Source: Oxalicibacterium flavum
Lineage (GTDB): Bacteria; Pseudomonadota; Gammaproteobacteria; Burkholderiales; Burkholderiaceae_D
Reading direction: 5' to 3'
Assembly: GCF_014635065.1 (NCBI RefSeq)
Contig: NZ_BMCG01000004.1
Location: 62,001-126,000 of the forward strand
Length of the DNA stretch: 64,000 bases
Shown piece by piece: positions 1 to 9,321 of this stretch; the stretch's first letter is position 1; each line of letters starts with the position of its first letter. A program made the position numbers and the translations under genes. The notes beneath the pieces were generated by a model, which was not told the origin of the DNA, searched no databases, and saw only the letters and a program-made list of their open reading frames with translations.

Positions 1-453
1 GCGTACCGTGCCATTAAAGGAGCGCGTACGGAAGGCATTGATCTTGAGCTGACTGGCGAGATTGCCCGTAACTGGAATGTCCAAACGAGTTTCTCCAGAT
101 CCACAACCAAAAATGCTCAAGGGATTAGGTCACTTACATATGTACCGTCCAATACCTTCCGTCTTTGGACAACCTATGCGCTTTCCGGCGAGTGGAATAA
201 CTTGATGCTGGGCGGAGGCATTAATTGGAATTCCGACAGTTCACTTTATTTCAGCAGTTACGGAGCGACTGTGCATCAGGAGTCTTATGCCGTGGTGAAT
301 CTGTTGGCACGATATCGGTTCACTAAGCAGTTGGTTGCTACCTTGAATGTGAACAATCTGTTTGATAAGACATACTATGCGGGCATGGGTGGAAGTTACG
401 GGCACTATGGTTCCCCTCGCAATGCCGTGCTCACCGTACGTTACGACTTCTAA
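1..453 (+). CDS. TonB-dependent siderophore receptor, C-terminal fragment (5' end outside window)
   Basis: Frame 1 is open from the first base to the stop at 451-453, giving about 150 residues of the end of an outer-membrane beta-barrel. The typical closing strands are visible: an NNLFDKTYYAG motif, then SPRNAVLTVRYDF with the terminal aromatic residue used for BAM recognition. This resembles FhuE/FpvA-type ferric-siderophore receptors, which bring iron-siderophore complexes through the outer membrane using TonB energy. The stretch is visibly A+T-richer than the following mqo genes, suggesting a different ancestry. A strong terminator follows 13 bp after the stop. The substrate cannot be told from this fragment. 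Confidence 0.85.
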   Translation, partial: AYRAIKGARTEGIDLELTGEIARNWNVQTSFSRSTTKNAQGIRSLTYVPSNTFRLWTTYALSGEWNNLMLGGGINWNSDSSLYFSSYGATVHQESYAVVNLLARYRFTKQLVATLNVNNLFDKTYYAGMGGSYGHYGSPRNAVLTVRYDF

Positions 454-465
454 GTGGTCTTGCAG

Positions 466-497
466 AAAAAATGGCACTGCAAGCAGTGCCATTTTTT
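466..497 (+). terminator. Intrinsic terminator after the receptor gene
   Basis: A perfect 15-bp inverted repeat (466-480 with 483-497) has an A-run on its left arm and a T-run on its right. It can stop transcription from both sides: the receptor on the plus strand and mqo, which ends at 521, on the minus strand. Confidence 0.85.
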
Positions 498-520
498 GTT
501 TGTAAGCTGCGGTACGTTTT

Positions 521-2206
521 CTACAACGCCTGCAACTCCCGATTGATGTGATCCTCCACCGGCGGATTCTCGACTGGCACCGGACCGCTTGCCGCCGGCT
601 GGCCGTTCTCCGGCACCTGCAGGTACGGCAGCTTGAGCGTCTCGCTGGTGTAGCGGCGGATCTGGTTGGTCAGTGCCGGGCTGTCGTTGAGTTTCTTGCC
701 GTAGGACGGGATGATTTCCTTCAGGCGCGATTCCCAGCGCGCGGCCATCTCTTGCGGGAAGGTCTTCGACAGCACGGTCAGCATGATCGGTGGCGAGGTC
801 GAGGCGCCGGGCGAGGCGCCGAGCAGGGCGGCGATCGTGCCGTCCTTGTCGGTCACGATCTCGGTACCGAACTGCAGCACCGTGCCTTTTTCGGGATCAC
901 GCTTGATGACCTGCACGCGCTGGCCGGCGGTGACGAGCTTCCAGTCTTCCTGCCTGGCCTGCGGGAAGTACTTGACCAGTTCGGCCTGACGGTCCTTGTC
1001 GTTGAGCGTGGCCTGCTGCACCAGGTATTTCACGAGGTCGAGGTTGTCCTTGCCCACGCGCAGCATGCCGGTGAAGTTGTCGTGGTTGACCGACGAGAAC
1101 AGGTCGAACCATGAGCCGTCCTTGAGGAACTTGGTGCTTTGCAGCGCGAACGGGCCGAACAGCACGACCGGCTTGCCGTCGAGCTTGCGCGCATCGAGGT
1201 GCGGCACTGACATCGGCGGCGAACCGGTTTCCGCCATGCCGTAGGCCTTCACGCCATGACGGCCGGCGATGGCGGGCGATTCGAAGGCGAGGAACTGGCC
1301 GCCGACCGGGAAGCCCGCGTAATCCTTGGCTTCCGGAATGCCCGACAGCTGCAGCAGCTTGAGCGCTGCGCCGCCGGCGCCGATGAAGACGAAGCGCGAC
1401 TTGATCGTGCGGTCCTTGTTGGCCTTCAGGTCATGAACGGTGACGTTCCAAGTTTTGTCCTCGTTCTGGTGCAGGCCACGCACTTCATGACTGAGTTCGA
1501 GGTGGAAGTTGGGATTGCGTTGCAGCGACTGCATCAGCTGGTTGGTGATGACGCCGAAGTTGACGTCGGTACCCAGCGGCATGTAGGTGGCGGCGATCTT
1601 CTGCTGCGGATCGCGGCCTTCCATCATGAGCGGTGCCCACTGGTGGATTTGCTGCGGGTCTTCCGAATACTGCATGCCGTAGAACAGCGGATTCTTCACC
1701 AGCGCCTCGTGGCGCTTGCGCAGGTAGGTGATGTTGTCGTCGCCCCAGACGAAACTCATGTGCGGCGTCGGGTTGATGAAATCCGATGGCACGTTGAGTC
1801 GGCCCTGCTTGACCTGATGCGCCCAGAACTGGCGCGAGACTTCGAACTGTTCGGCGATGCCGACCGCGCGCTTGGTCTCGATGGTGCCGTCCGGTAGTTC
1901 CGGCGTGTAGTTGAGCTCGGCGAAGGCGGAGTGACCGGTGCCGGCGTTGTTCCAGCCGTTCGAGCTTTCGAGCGCGACGCCGTCCATGCGCTCGAACACG
2001 TGGATCTTCCAGTCGGGTTCGAGCTCCTGCAGGTAGGTCGCCAGCGTGGTGCTCATGACGCCGGCGCCGATCATGACGGCATCAACCGGCTGTTCGTTCT
2101 CCGCCTTGGGCGCGGAGCGTGGGAAAAGCGGCCAGTAGAGGAAGAGGGCGAGTGCCACCAGCAGCGACAGCACGATGATGAGCAAGGTTTTGAGCGTCTT
2201 TTTCAT
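521..2206 (-). CDS. mqo: Malate:quinone oxidoreductase, membrane-anchored copy
   Basis: This FAD-dependent enzyme oxidises malate to oxaloacetate and passes electrons to quinone, bypassing soluble malate dehydrogenase. It is 561 aa long. Residues 5-27 form a hydrophobic helix ([18 protein letters not shown]) that would anchor it to the inner membrane. The Rossmann motif [18 protein letters not shown] follows at about residue 42, then the family block [21 protein letters not shown]. The C-terminal flavin region ([10 protein letters not shown]) is present. A second, closely related copy lies immediately upstream on the same strand, so this is a tandem duplication. The 240-bp gap between the copies leaves room for a separate promoter. 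Confidence 0.95.
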   Translation of the reverse strand: MKKTLKTLLIIVLSLLVALALFLYWPLFPRSAPKAENEQPVDAVMIGAGVMSTTLATYLQELEPDWKIHVFERMDGVALESSNGWNNAGTGHSAFAELNYTPELPDGTIETKRAVGIAEQFEVSRQFWAHQVKQGRLNVPSDFINPTPHMSFVWGDDNITYLRKRHEALVKNPLFYGMQYSEDPQQIHQWAPLMMEGRDPQQKIAATYMPLGTDVNFGVITNQLMQSLQRNPNFHLELSHEVRGLHQNEDKTWNVTVHDLKANKDRTIKSRFVFIGAGGAALKLLQLSGIPEAKDYAGFPVGGQFLAFESPAIAGRHGVKAYGMAETGSPPMSVPHLDARKLDGKPVVLFGPFALQSTKFLKDGSWFDLFSSVNHDNFTGMLRVGKDNLDLVKYLVQQATLNDKDRQAELVKYFPQARQEDWKLVTAGQRVQVIKRDPEKGTVLQFGTEIVTDKDGTIAALLGASPGASTSPPIMLTVLSKTFPQEMAARWESRLKEIIPSYGKKLNDSPALTNQIRRYTSETLKLPYLQVPENGQPAASGPVPVENPPVEDHINRELQAL

Positions 2207-2446
2207 AAGCAGGACCTGCCATTGAAGAAGTTGAGAAGGAGGCGCCCGGTGCAGTCATGCCATCGGGCGATCTGATTGCCTTGCTAGAGTATCAATTCAG
2301 ATGCAGGAGGGGAAATGAAAAATGTTAAAACCCCTTGCCCGCCATAGTCATTGACTTGACGGCAGGCAATAAGTGCAGTGCGGTGGATGGGCAGATGCCC
2401 GTTGGAGCAGAACCGGGGTGTGCCCCGGTTGCGGAGGTGGCCGTGC

Positions 2447-4072
2447 TTACAGCGCCTGCATTTCCTTGGTGCTTCCGTTCTCTTCGACGGCGGCAGTGAC
2501 GGCAACCGCGAAGGCATCGGTCTCCGGCACCTGCAGGTGGGGCAGTTGCAGTGTTTCGCTGGTCAGGCGGCGAATCCGGTTGGTCAGTGCCGGGCTGTCG
2601 TTGAGCTTGTGGCCATGGGACGGAATGATTTCCTTCAGGCGCGCTTCCCAGCGCGCGGCCATCTCTTGCGGAAATGCGCGCGACAGCACATTCAGCATGA
2701 TCGAGGGCGCGGTGGAGGCGCCTGGCGAGGCGCCCAGCAGCGCGGCGATGCTGCATTCGGCGTCGGTGACGACTTCGGTGCCGAACTGCAGCACAGCGCC
2801 TTTCTTCGGATCGCGCTTGATGACCTGCACGCGCTGACCGGCCGTGACGAGTTTCCAGTCTTCGGGTTTGGCCTGCGGGAAGTATTTCACCAGTGCGGCA
2901 TGGCGGTCGGCATCGGTCAGCGTGGCCTGCTGTGCCAGGTATTTGACGAGATCGAGGTTCTTGCTGCCCACCGCGAGCATGCTGGCGACATTGTGGCGGT
3001 TGACCGAGGTGATCAGGTCGAGCCGCGAGCCTTCCTTGAGAAACTTGCTGCTCTTGAGCGCGAACGGGCCGAACATGACGGCCGGCTTGCCGTCGAGCCG
3101 GCGCGCGTCGAGGTGCGGCACCGACATCGGCGGCGAGCCGGCCTCGGCCTTGCCGTAGGCCTTGACGCCGTGGCGTTCGGCGATGTCCGGCGAATTGAAG
3201 GCGAGGAACTGGCCGCCGACCGGAAAGCCTGCGTAATTGCGCGATTCCGGAATGCCCGAACGTTGCAGCAGCTTGAGCGAGGCGCCGCCGGCGCCGATGA
3301 AGACGAACTTGGACTTGACGGTGCGCTGGCGGCCGGCCTTGACGTCGAACACGGTGACGTTCCACGTCTTGTCGGCGTTCTGGCGCAGGCGGCGCACCTT
3401 GTGACACAGGTGCAGGTGGAAGTTCGGATTGCGTTCGAGCGCGTGGATCAGCTGGCAGGTGATCTCGCCGAAATTGACGTCGGTGCCGAGCGGCATCCAG
3501 GTCGCGGCGATCTTCTGCTGCGGATCGCGGCCTTCCATCATCAGCGGCGCCCACTCGCGAATCTGCGCGGGGTCTTCCGAATACTGCATGCCGTAAAACA
3601 GCGGATGCGTGATGAGCGCCGCATGGCGCTTGCGCAGGTAGGCGATGTTGTCCTCGCCCCAGACGAAGCTCATGTGCGGGGTCGGATGGATGAAGTCGGA
3701 TGGCGAGGGCAGGCGGCCGATGCGCACCTGGTGCGCCCAGAACTGGCGCGAGATCTCGAACTGCTCGGCGATGTCGATCGCGCGGCTGGTGTCGATGCTG
3801 CCGTCGTCGCGCTCGGGCGTGTAGTTGAGTTCGGCAAAGCCGGAATGGCCGGTGCCGGCATTGTTCCAGCCGCTGGTGCTTTCCAGCGCCACGCCGTCCA
3901 TGCTCTCGAACAGATGGATCTTCCAGTCGGGCTCCAGCTCCTGCAGATAGGTCGCCAGCGTGGTACTCATGATGCCGCCGCCGATCAGGACGGCGTGGAC
4001 GGGCTTGTCGTTTTCCGCCGTGAGGGTCGAGCGTGAGAAGCGCGGTCGGGGAAAATACATAGTGAGTGCCAC
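2447..4072 (-). CDS. mqo: Malate:quinone oxidoreductase, second tandem copy
   Basis: This is a 541-aa paralogue of the adjacent Mqo, closely similar over its whole length, with the same GxGxMS nucleotide-binding motif ([13 protein letters not shown]) and NAGTGHS block. It differs at the N terminus. The start used is GTG at 4072 (ATG at 4060 is the alternative), and neither has a clear Shine-Dalgarno sequence. Upstream in the same frame, codons for [19 protein letters not shown] align with the [17 protein letters not shown] anchor of the first copy, so the membrane helix appears shortened. A hairpin without a T-run (2411-2430) follows the stop. This copy may be soluble or peripheral. Both copies should bind FAD and use malate. 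Confidence 0.92.
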   Translation of the reverse strand: MALTMYFPRPRFSRSTLTAENDKPVHAVLIGGGIMSTTLATYLQELEPDWKIHLFESMDGVALESTSGWNNAGTGHSGFAELNYTPERDDGSIDTSRAIDIAEQFEISRQFWAHQVRIGRLPSPSDFIHPTPHMSFVWGEDNIAYLRKRHAALITHPLFYGMQYSEDPAQIREWAPLMMEGRDPQQKIAATWMPLGTDVNFGEITCQLIHALERNPNFHLHLCHKVRRLRQNADKTWNVTVFDVKAGRQRTVKSKFVFIGAGGASLKLLQRSGIPESRNYAGFPVGGQFLAFNSPDIAERHGVKAYGKAEAGSPPMSVPHLDARRLDGKPAVMFGPFALKSSKFLKEGSRLDLITSVNRHNVASMLAVGSKNLDLVKYLAQQATLTDADRHAALVKYFPQAKPEDWKLVTAGQRVQVIKRDPKKGAVLQFGTEVVTDAECSIAALLGASPGASTAPSIMLNVLSRAFPQEMAARWEARLKEIIPSHGHKLNDSPALTNRIRRLTSETLQLPHLQVPETDAFAVAVTAAVEENGSTKEMQAL

Positions 4073-4304
4073 AAGGAGGTGAAGGTGCGAGCCGGAGCGG
4101 AAACTAATTTCGGTTATCTGTACTGCTTCGAGACGTATCTGCTCTCAAAACGATGCCAAAAATGAAAGGCAGGCGTTTTTTGCCGTTTGCCGGGCCAAAG
4201 AGGGTCAATTTTAGCGCCTGACGGCAGTGCGCGCAAAAAAACCTGTCCGATCCCGTCATGACCTGCCTCGACCGGCACGCGCCGCGTCGGGGCCGATGAC
4301 GGCC

Positions 4305-4964
4305 TTACTTGGCCGGGTTCGAGCGATAGAACTGCACGCCGAACTGGATGCGGTCGCGGCCGTTCTCGCGGCGGTGGCGATTGGTGTCGCGCAGCGAATA
4401 GACGCAGCCGCAGTATTCCTGCTGATAGAAATCCTCGCGCTTGGAAATCTCGATCATGCGCGCCGAGCCGCCCTGCTTGCGCCAGTTGTATTCCCAGTAC
4501 ATCAGGTCCGGATACCTGGCCGCCGCGCGCACGCCGCAGTCGTTGATCTGCGCCATGTTCTTCCAGCGCGAGATGCCGAGCGAACTCGTGATGACCGGGA
4601 AACCGTGCTCGTGCGCATACAGCGCGGTGCGCTCGAAGCGCATGTCGAAGCACATGGTGCAGCGGATGCCGCGCTCGGGTTCGTCCTCCATGCCCTTGGC
4701 GCGCGCGAACCAGTTGTCGGTGTCGTAGTCGGCATCGATGAAGGGCACGCCGTGCTTTTCGGCAAAGCGGATGTTCTCCTCCTTGCGCAGCAGGTATTCC
4801 TTCTCGGGATGGATGTTGGGGTTGTAGAAGAAGATCGTGTAGTCGATGCCGCTCGCGAGCATGGCTTCCATCACCTCGCCCGAACAGGGCGCGCAGCACG
4901 AATGCAGCAGCACCTTGCCGGGTTTTTCCGGCAGCGGAATGGGGTTGCGATTGAAGTCGGTCAT
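4305..4964 (-). CDS. queH: Epoxyqueuosine reductase QueH
   Basis: QueH reduces epoxyqueuosine to queuosine in the wobble base of GUN-anticodon tRNAs, the last step of queuosine synthesis. The 219-aa protein has the family signature: an N-terminal [13 protein letters not shown] motif (CCAPC at residues 23-27), a mid-protein RCTMCFDMR motif (CxxC), and a C-terminal [13 protein letters not shown] cysteine pair. These cysteines bind the 4Fe-4S cluster and metal centre in QueH (formerly DUF208). It stands alone between mqo and a DUF4202 gene, with no other queuosine gene nearby. The start fits the alignment, just before the [11 protein letters not shown] strand. Confidence 0.93.
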   Translation of the reverse strand: MTDFNRNPIPLPEKPGKVLLHSCCAPCSGEVMEAMLASGIDYTIFFYNPNIHPEKEYLLRKEENIRFAEKHGVPFIDADYDTDNWFARAKGMEDEPERGIRCTMCFDMRFERTALYAHEHGFPVITSSLGISRWKNMAQINDCGVRAAARYPDLMYWEYNWRKQGGSARMIEISKREDFYQQEYCGCVYSLRDTNRHRRENGRDRIQFGVQFYRSNPAK

Positions 4965-5081
4965 CTGTGGTCTCGTGGCGTGGCGCCGGCGTTTGCCGGC
5001 AGTTTCGCGCGGACCGCTATGGTATCAGAAGGGACGTGCGCCGTGGCTGCGCGCATCCAACGTTGCGAAGGAGAAATGTTG

Positions 5082-5669
5082 TCAGCCCTGCAGCAGCCGC
5101 ACGGCGTCGTCCACCGAGGCGCGCGCCGCCGGCGAGTAGGGCAGTTGCAGTGCATGGCGATGACCCTCGCCATCCATCTTCACCAGCGACTTGCGCAGGA
5201 TCTCCACGATCTTGTCGGTATTCTTCGCGTGGAAATCCTCGTACTGGAATTCGAGGAACACCAGGCACAGCGCATTCTCCATCGTCTGCACCTCGTCGTC
5301 CTGCTTGATGCCCTGCTTGAGCAGGATGGTGCGCACGCGCGCGATGGTGTCGTCGTCGTAACCGATCCCGCGCAGGATGCCGGCCGCCTTGTCGGCGTGG
5401 TAGCGCGTCAGGTCCTTGCGCCAGGTCAGGTAGCCGATGCGGCCTTCCGGATAGCTGCTGCGTGGCACTTCCCAGCGCCCGATGTGCTGGCAGCGCGCGG
5501 CGAGCAGCAGCGCCTCGCCGGCATCCGGGCGCAGCTTCAGTACCCATTCGTGCAGCTTGAGGGCGAAGAAATATTCGCGCGGCCATTCCTCGCCTTGCCA
5601 GACGAAGACGTTCGGGTCGTTGCGGTTGTAGGCATCGAAGGCCTGCAGGGCCTGTTCCAGCTTGCTCAT
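5082..5669 (-). CDS. DUF4202 family protein, function unknown
   Basis: A 195-aa protein starting [21 protein letters not shown] recognise the DUF4202 family: a small helical protein with a conserved [11 protein letters not shown] segment, a histidine-containing [18 protein letters not shown] block and [10 protein letters not shown]. The scattered histidines and acidic residues resemble an HD-type metal-dependent hydrolase fold, but no activity is established that I know of. The frame is open upstream to 5927, but that part overlaps the start of the divergent regulator gene and has no family similarity, so I use ATG at 5669. The 102-bp gap to the regulator start (5772) should carry divergent promoters. 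Confidence 0.8.
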   Translation of the reverse strand: MSKLEQALQAFDAYNRNDPNVFVWQGEEWPREYFFALKLHEWVLKLRPDAGEALLLAARCQHIGRWEVPRSSYPEGRIGYLTWRKDLTRYHADKAAGILRGIGYDDDTIARVRTILLKQGIKQDDEVQTMENALCLVFLEFQYEDFHAKNTDKIVEILRKSLVKMDGEGHRHALQLPYSPAARASVDDAVRLLQG

Positions 5670-5771
5670 GGCGTGATCCGTGATCGGGAAGGTGGCTATT
5701 TTCGCGCAGATGGCGTCATTGTGCAGCACGGCGGCGCGGGCGATGGCATGCAGCTTGCATCGCAACGTGCC

Positions 5772-7391
5772 ATGAACCGTCCGACTCGTCCTCGTCCCGC
5801 CCGCACCTCGTCCGCCCGCCCTTCCGAACCTTCGTGGCGCGAGCAGGAGCGCCTGTTGCTCGGCGAAGTGATGCGGCTGGTTGGGAAAAGTCTGGCGCCG
5901 GAGATCGTGTTCCGCGAGATGCTGCATCTGCTGTCGGAGCTGCTGGGCCTGAACCGTGGCCGCATCGTGTTGCTCGACGGCCTGGAGCAGGACGAGACCC
6001 GGCCGCCGGCGCAGGCTTCCGCCTCGATCCGCTACTCGTACGGACTGACGCGGCGAGAGGCCGCGCGTGGCAGCTATGCCTATGGGGAAGGCATCACTGG
6101 CGCGGTGCTGGCGAGCGGCCAGGCCATCATCGTGCAGAACATCGACGCCGAACCGCGCTTCCTGGGCCGTGCCGTGTCGCGCGCGCAGCTACCGCAGGAG
6201 ACCGTGGCCTTTCTTGCGCTGCCGATCGAGATGAACCGTCGCACCGTCGGCGTGCTCGGCGTGCATCGCATCCGCAGCCGCAAGGCCTTGCTGGCCGACG
6301 ACGTGGCGCTGCTGGGCATGCTGGCGACATTGGTTGGGCAATTGTTGCAGTTGCAGTCGCTGGTGGAAGAAAAGACCCGCGCACTCGAAAATCGCAATGC
6401 CTTGCTGTCGCGTGCGCTCGAATCGGCAGCGGCGCGCTACGGCATCATCGGCAGTTCGCCGGCTCTGTTGCGTGCGCTCGACGAACTCGAGCGCGTGTCG
6501 CAGGCCAGCGCCAGCGTGCTGCTGCTCGGCGAGTCCGGGACCGGCAAGGAACTGTTCGCACGCGCATTGCATCTGGCCAGCGGCCGGCGCGATGCGCCGT
6601 TCATCAAGGTCAACTGTGCGGCGATCCCGGACACGCTGTTCGAGTCAGAATTGTTCGGCCATGAACGCGGCGCCTTCACCGGCGCGACGGTGGCGCGCGC
6701 CGGCTGGTTCGAGCAGGCGGACGGCGGCACGCTGTTCCTGGATGAGATCGGCGAGATGCCGCTGGCGTTGCAGACCAAGCTGCTGCGCACGCTGCAGGAG
6801 GGCACCATCGTGCGGCTCGGCGGCAAGCGCGAGATCGCGGTCGACGTGCGGCTGGTGGCGGCCACCAACCGCGATCTGGCGGCGGAGGTCGCGCGCGGCG
6901 CTTTCCGGCGCGACTTGTTCTACCGGCTCAACGTGATTCCCATCCGTCTGCCGTCGCTGGCCGAGCGGCGCGAGGACATCCGCGCGCTTGCCCTGCATTT
7001 CCTCAACCGCACCAATCAGGCCAACCAGCGCAACGTCCATCTGTCCGGCGCCGCGCTCGACGTGCTGGAGGCGCAACCGTGGCCGGGCAACATCCGCGAG
7101 CTGTCGAACACGATCGAGCGGCTGGTGCTGCTGACCGATCAGCCGGTGGTGTCGGCCGACGAGGTGACGCGCCTGCTGCCGCGCGAGGTTGACGTGCAGG
7201 CGCTGTCGGAATCCGCGGCGGCGGCCGATCCCGCGCTGGTGCGCGCCTACCTGCACCGCGATTCCCATCCGGCCGAGGCCTTGCGTCAGGCGCTGCAAAG
7301 GCATGGCGGCAACCAGTCGCGCGCGGCGCAGTCGCTGGGCCTGACGCCGCGCCAGTTCGGCTACCGGTGGCGCAAGCTGCAGGGCGGCTGA
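5772..7391 (+). CDS. Sigma-54-dependent activator (GAF-AAA+-Fis), NifA-like
   Basis: A 539-aa bacterial enhancer-binding protein. Residues about 30-205 form a GAF sensor domain. A linker helix (about 210-225) leads to the AAA+ module with Walker A GESGTGKE (about 253) and [13 protein letters not shown] (GAFTGA near 300), the loop that contacts sigma-54. The arginine-finger region and a C-terminal Fis-type helix-turn-helix ([21 protein letters not shown]) follow. It is NifA-like in architecture, but no nif genes are present. The next gene starts 224 bp downstream and has phased octamers and a -24/-12 promoter, so the local operon is its obvious target. The frame is open far upstream, but ATG 5772 begins the plausible N terminus. 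The GAF ligand is unknown. Confidence 0.9.
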   Translation: MNRPTRPRPARTSSARPSEPSWREQERLLLGEVMRLVGKSLAPEIVFREMLHLLSELLGLNRGRIVLLDGLEQDETRPPAQASASIRYSYGLTRREAARGSYAYGEGITGAVLASGQAIIVQNIDAEPRFLGRAVSRAQLPQETVAFLALPIEMNRRTVGVLGVHRIRSRKALLADDVALLGMLATLVGQLLQLQSLVEEKTRALENRNALLSRALESAAARYGIIGSSPALLRALDELERVSQASASVLLLGESGTGKELFARALHLASGRRDAPFIKVNCAAIPDTLFESELFGHERGAFTGATVARAGWFEQADGGTLFLDEIGEMPLALQTKLLRTLQEGTIVRLGGKREIAVDVRLVAATNRDLAAEVARGAFRRDLFYRLNVIPIRLPSLAERREDIRALALHFLNRTNQANQRNVHLSGAALDVLEAQPWPGNIRELSNTIERLVLLTDQPVVSADEVTRLLPREVDVQALSESAAAADPALVRAYLHRDSHPAEALRQALQRHGGNQSRAAQSLGLTPRQFGYRWRKLQGG

Positions 7392-7410
7392 TCCTGCAGC
7401 GAGCACCGAC

Positions 7411-7451
7411 TGCCGACAATGTGGCGACATTTTGTCGACAAAGTGTCGTGA
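7411..7451 (+). promoter_or_regulatory. Candidate upstream activator sites for the sigma-54 activator
   Basis: Four octamers of the form TGNCGNNA start at 7411, 7422, 7433 and 7444, exactly 11 bp apart, so all face the same side of the helix. The first three are TGCCGACA, TGGCGACA and TGTCGACA; the third sits in a perfect 12-bp palindrome (7431-7442). They lie about 110-150 bp upstream of the -24/-12 promoter, the usual enhancer distance. Confidence 0.7.
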
Positions 7452-7558
7452 TCCGGGCGCATGACCCATCTCGCCGGTTACCCGACGGATCGCGCCATTT
7501 GCCCGCAGCGCCTTGATTCATGCGGCCTGACGGGCTGCGAAGCGATTTTTTCCGCCTG

Positions 7559-7574
7559 TGGCACACCCCTTGCA
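7559..7574 (+). promoter_or_regulatory. Sigma-54 (-24/-12) promoter
   Basis: TGGCAC at 7559-7564 and TTGCA at 7570-7574 are separated by 5 bp, so the invariant GG and GC are exactly 10 bp apart. This is a full match to the RpoN consensus. The start codon of the next gene is at 7616 with AGGAGA in front. Confidence 0.88.
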
Positions 7575-7615
7575 AAAGAACAGGGGCATCCCTTCATTTC
7601 CCACAGGAGAATTTC

Positions 7616-8170
7616 ATGACCGCATCCGTCGCATCCCCTCAAACCGTTAAAACCTCTCTGCGTCCGATCGACCGCGACGGCCTGCTCGCGTTTGCCGAGA
7701 AAGGCCGCGGCAATCCGGCCCAGCGCGGCACCAACAAGGTCCATACCGTGATGGAAGGTCAGTACCGCTCGCTCAGCTACGTCGGCGAGCACAAGCCGGT
7801 GGTGGTCGACGAGCCGCTGCATCTGTTCGGTCAGGACACCGCGCCGGCACCAGGAGAAATCGTGCTGTCCGGACTCGGCGGTTGCCTGGCGGTCGGCATC
7901 ACGGCGGTGGCCACGCAGCGCCAGGTCAAGCTCTACAAGCTCGAAATCTTCCTCGAGGGCGACATCGGCAATCCGGCTGCCTGGGGCGCCGGCGGCGCCG
8001 AGATGGCGCCGGCCGACATGGGCTTCCAGGCGATCCGCGTCAAGGTGGTGGTCGAGGGCGATGCGCCGCGCGAAGAACTGGACTGGATCGTGCAGCACGC
8101 GAACTTCTATTCGCCGGTCGCCAACACCATGCGCAATCCGATCCCGTTCACGATCTCGCTTGCCGATTGA
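7616..8170 (+). CDS. OsmC family protein with a single conserved cysteine
   Basis: A 184-aa member of the OsmC/Ohr superfamily, first gene of the sigma-54 operon. ATG 7616 has AGGAGA five bases upstream. The central helix carries LSGLGGCLAVGITAVA with the reactive cysteine at residue 90. The second cysteine that normally closes the peroxidase cycle is absent: the matching C-terminal segment reads HANFYSPVANTM, with Tyr/Ser where related proteins have Cys-Pro. It may act as a thiol-based peroxidase using an external thiol, or bind a reactive sulfur or nitrogen electrophile. Its stop overlaps an ATG at 8170, and the next gene is read almost without a gap, so translation is probably coupled. Confidence 0.82.
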   Translation: MTASVASPQTVKTSLRPIDRDGLLAFAEKGRGNPAQRGTNKVHTVMEGQYRSLSYVGEHKPVVVDEPLHLFGQDTAPAPGEIVLSGLGGCLAVGITAVATQRQVKLYKLEIFLEGDIGNPAAWGAGGAEMAPADMGFQAIRVKVVVEGDAPREELDWIVQHANFYSPVANTMRNPIPFTISLAD

Positions 8171-8187
8171 TGCGTCAGGGAGCCGCC

Positions 8188-9321
8188 ATGTCCGCCGTAC
8201 CCGAAACCCGCTCTCCCATCCTGTCGTGCGGGCAGGAATCCATGCTGGCTGCCGTACGCCGCATCGCATCCGGTCCGCTGGCGGCGATGGCGGACGAGAT
8301 CGACCGCGCCGGCACCTATCCGAAGACCGTGCTCATGCAGCTTGGCGAAGCAGGCGCCTACAAGGCGCACATGGCGGCGGGCGGCACTGATTACGGCGCG
8401 GCGATCCAGGCGATCGCCGAGGTCTCGCGCGTGTGCGCCGCGACCGGCTTCATGGTCTGGTGCCATGACGTCTGCGGTCTCTACATGGAGGAGTCGGGCA
8501 ATCCCGTGCTGCAGGGTGCGCTGCTGCATGCGCACATGAACGGCCAGACGCTCGGCGGCACCGGTCTCAGTAATCCGATGAAGAGCCTGGCCGGCATCGA
8601 GGCCATGCTGCTGCGCGCGCGCAAGGTCGACGGCGGCTATCTGGTCAACGGCACGCTGCCGTGGGTCAGCAACCTTGGTGACGATCATTACTTCGGCGCG
8701 ATCGCCGCGGTCGAGGACGACGAGGGGCACGAACTGATGTTCGTGGTCGATTGCGCCTCGCCGAACGCCGCGCTGCGCACGTGCCCGTCGTTCGCCGGCA
8801 TGGAAGGCACCGGCACCTGGGGTGTGCGCCTGACCGATTACTTCGTCGGCGCGCACAATCTGGTCGCCGACCCGGTGCGGCCCTTCATCGCGCGCATCCG
8901 CGCCGCTTTCATTCTCCTGCAGTGCGGCATGGGACTTGGCGTGGCGCAGGGCGCGATCGATTCGATGTGGGAGGTCGAGCAGCAGCTCGGCCACGTCAAC
9001 CAGTTTCTCGAAGACCGGCCCGATGCGCTGCAGGCCGAACTCGACGCGCTCGACACGCGCGTCATGGCGCTGGCGCGTACGCCGTTCGCCACCGACACGC
9101 AGTACCTGATCGACGTGCTCGACGCCCGCGCCCATGCCTCGGAAATCGCCTTGCGCGCGGCGCAGTCGGCTCTGCTGCATCAGGGCGCGCGCGGCTACCT
9201 GCTGTCGTCGGCGGTGCAGCGTCGCGTGCGCGAATCGCACTTCGTCGCCATCGTCACGCCCGCGCTCAAGCACCTGCGCAAGGAGATGGCGCGCCTGTCC
9301 GAACAGGAGCTGCCGGCATGA
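8188..9321 (+). CDS. Acyl-CoA-dehydrogenase-fold flavoprotein (possible monooxygenase)
   Basis: A 377-aa protein with the acyl-CoA dehydrogenase fold: an N-terminal helical domain, a central beta domain ([14 protein letters not shown], then [14 protein letters not shown]) and a C-terminal four-helix domain. I cannot find the catalytic glutamate segment (YEGT-like) of true acyl-CoA dehydrogenases; the corresponding region reads [16 protein letters not shown]. That favours the DszC-like flavin monooxygenase branch. A monooxygenase needs reduced flavin or another electron source, and the next gene, overlapping by four bases, encodes a rubredoxin plus reductase. ATG 8188 has AGGGAG upstream; ATG 8170 is less likely. 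The substrate is unknown, but cyanase downstream suggests a C-N compound. Confidence 0.78.
   Translation: MSAVPETRSPILSCGQESMLAAVRRIASGPLAAMADEIDRAGTYPKTVLMQLGEAGAYKAHMAAGGTDYGAAIQAIAEVSRVCAATGFMVWCHDVCGLYMEESGNPVLQGALLHAHMNGQTLGGTGLSNPMKSLAGIEAMLLRARKVDGGYLVNGTLPWVSNLGDDHYFGAIAAVEDDEGHELMFVVDCASPNAALRTCPSFAGMEGTGTWGVRLTDYFVGAHNLVADPVRPFIARIRAAFILLQCGMGLGVAQGAIDSMWEVEQQLGHVNQFLEDRPDALQAELDALDTRVMALARTPFATDTQYLIDVLDARAHASEIALRAAQSALLHQGARGYLLSSAVQRRVRESHFVAIVTPALKHLRKEMARLSEQELPA

Noticed and set aside
2411-2430. Terminator of mqo copy 2 (AACCGGGG hairpin).
   Set aside because: The stem is good but no T-run follows on the minus strand, so I do not call it an intrinsic terminator.
4227-5771. 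Long in-frame extension upstream of the sigma-54 activator (more than 500 codons).
   Set aside because: It lies antisense to queH and the DUF4202 gene, has no domain similarity, and ATG 5772 starts a normal enhancer-binding protein.
5772-7391. Calling the activator NifA and the region a nitrogen-fixation locus.
   Set aside because: No nif structural genes are present and the downstream operon is cyanate/redox related; only the architecture is NifA-like.
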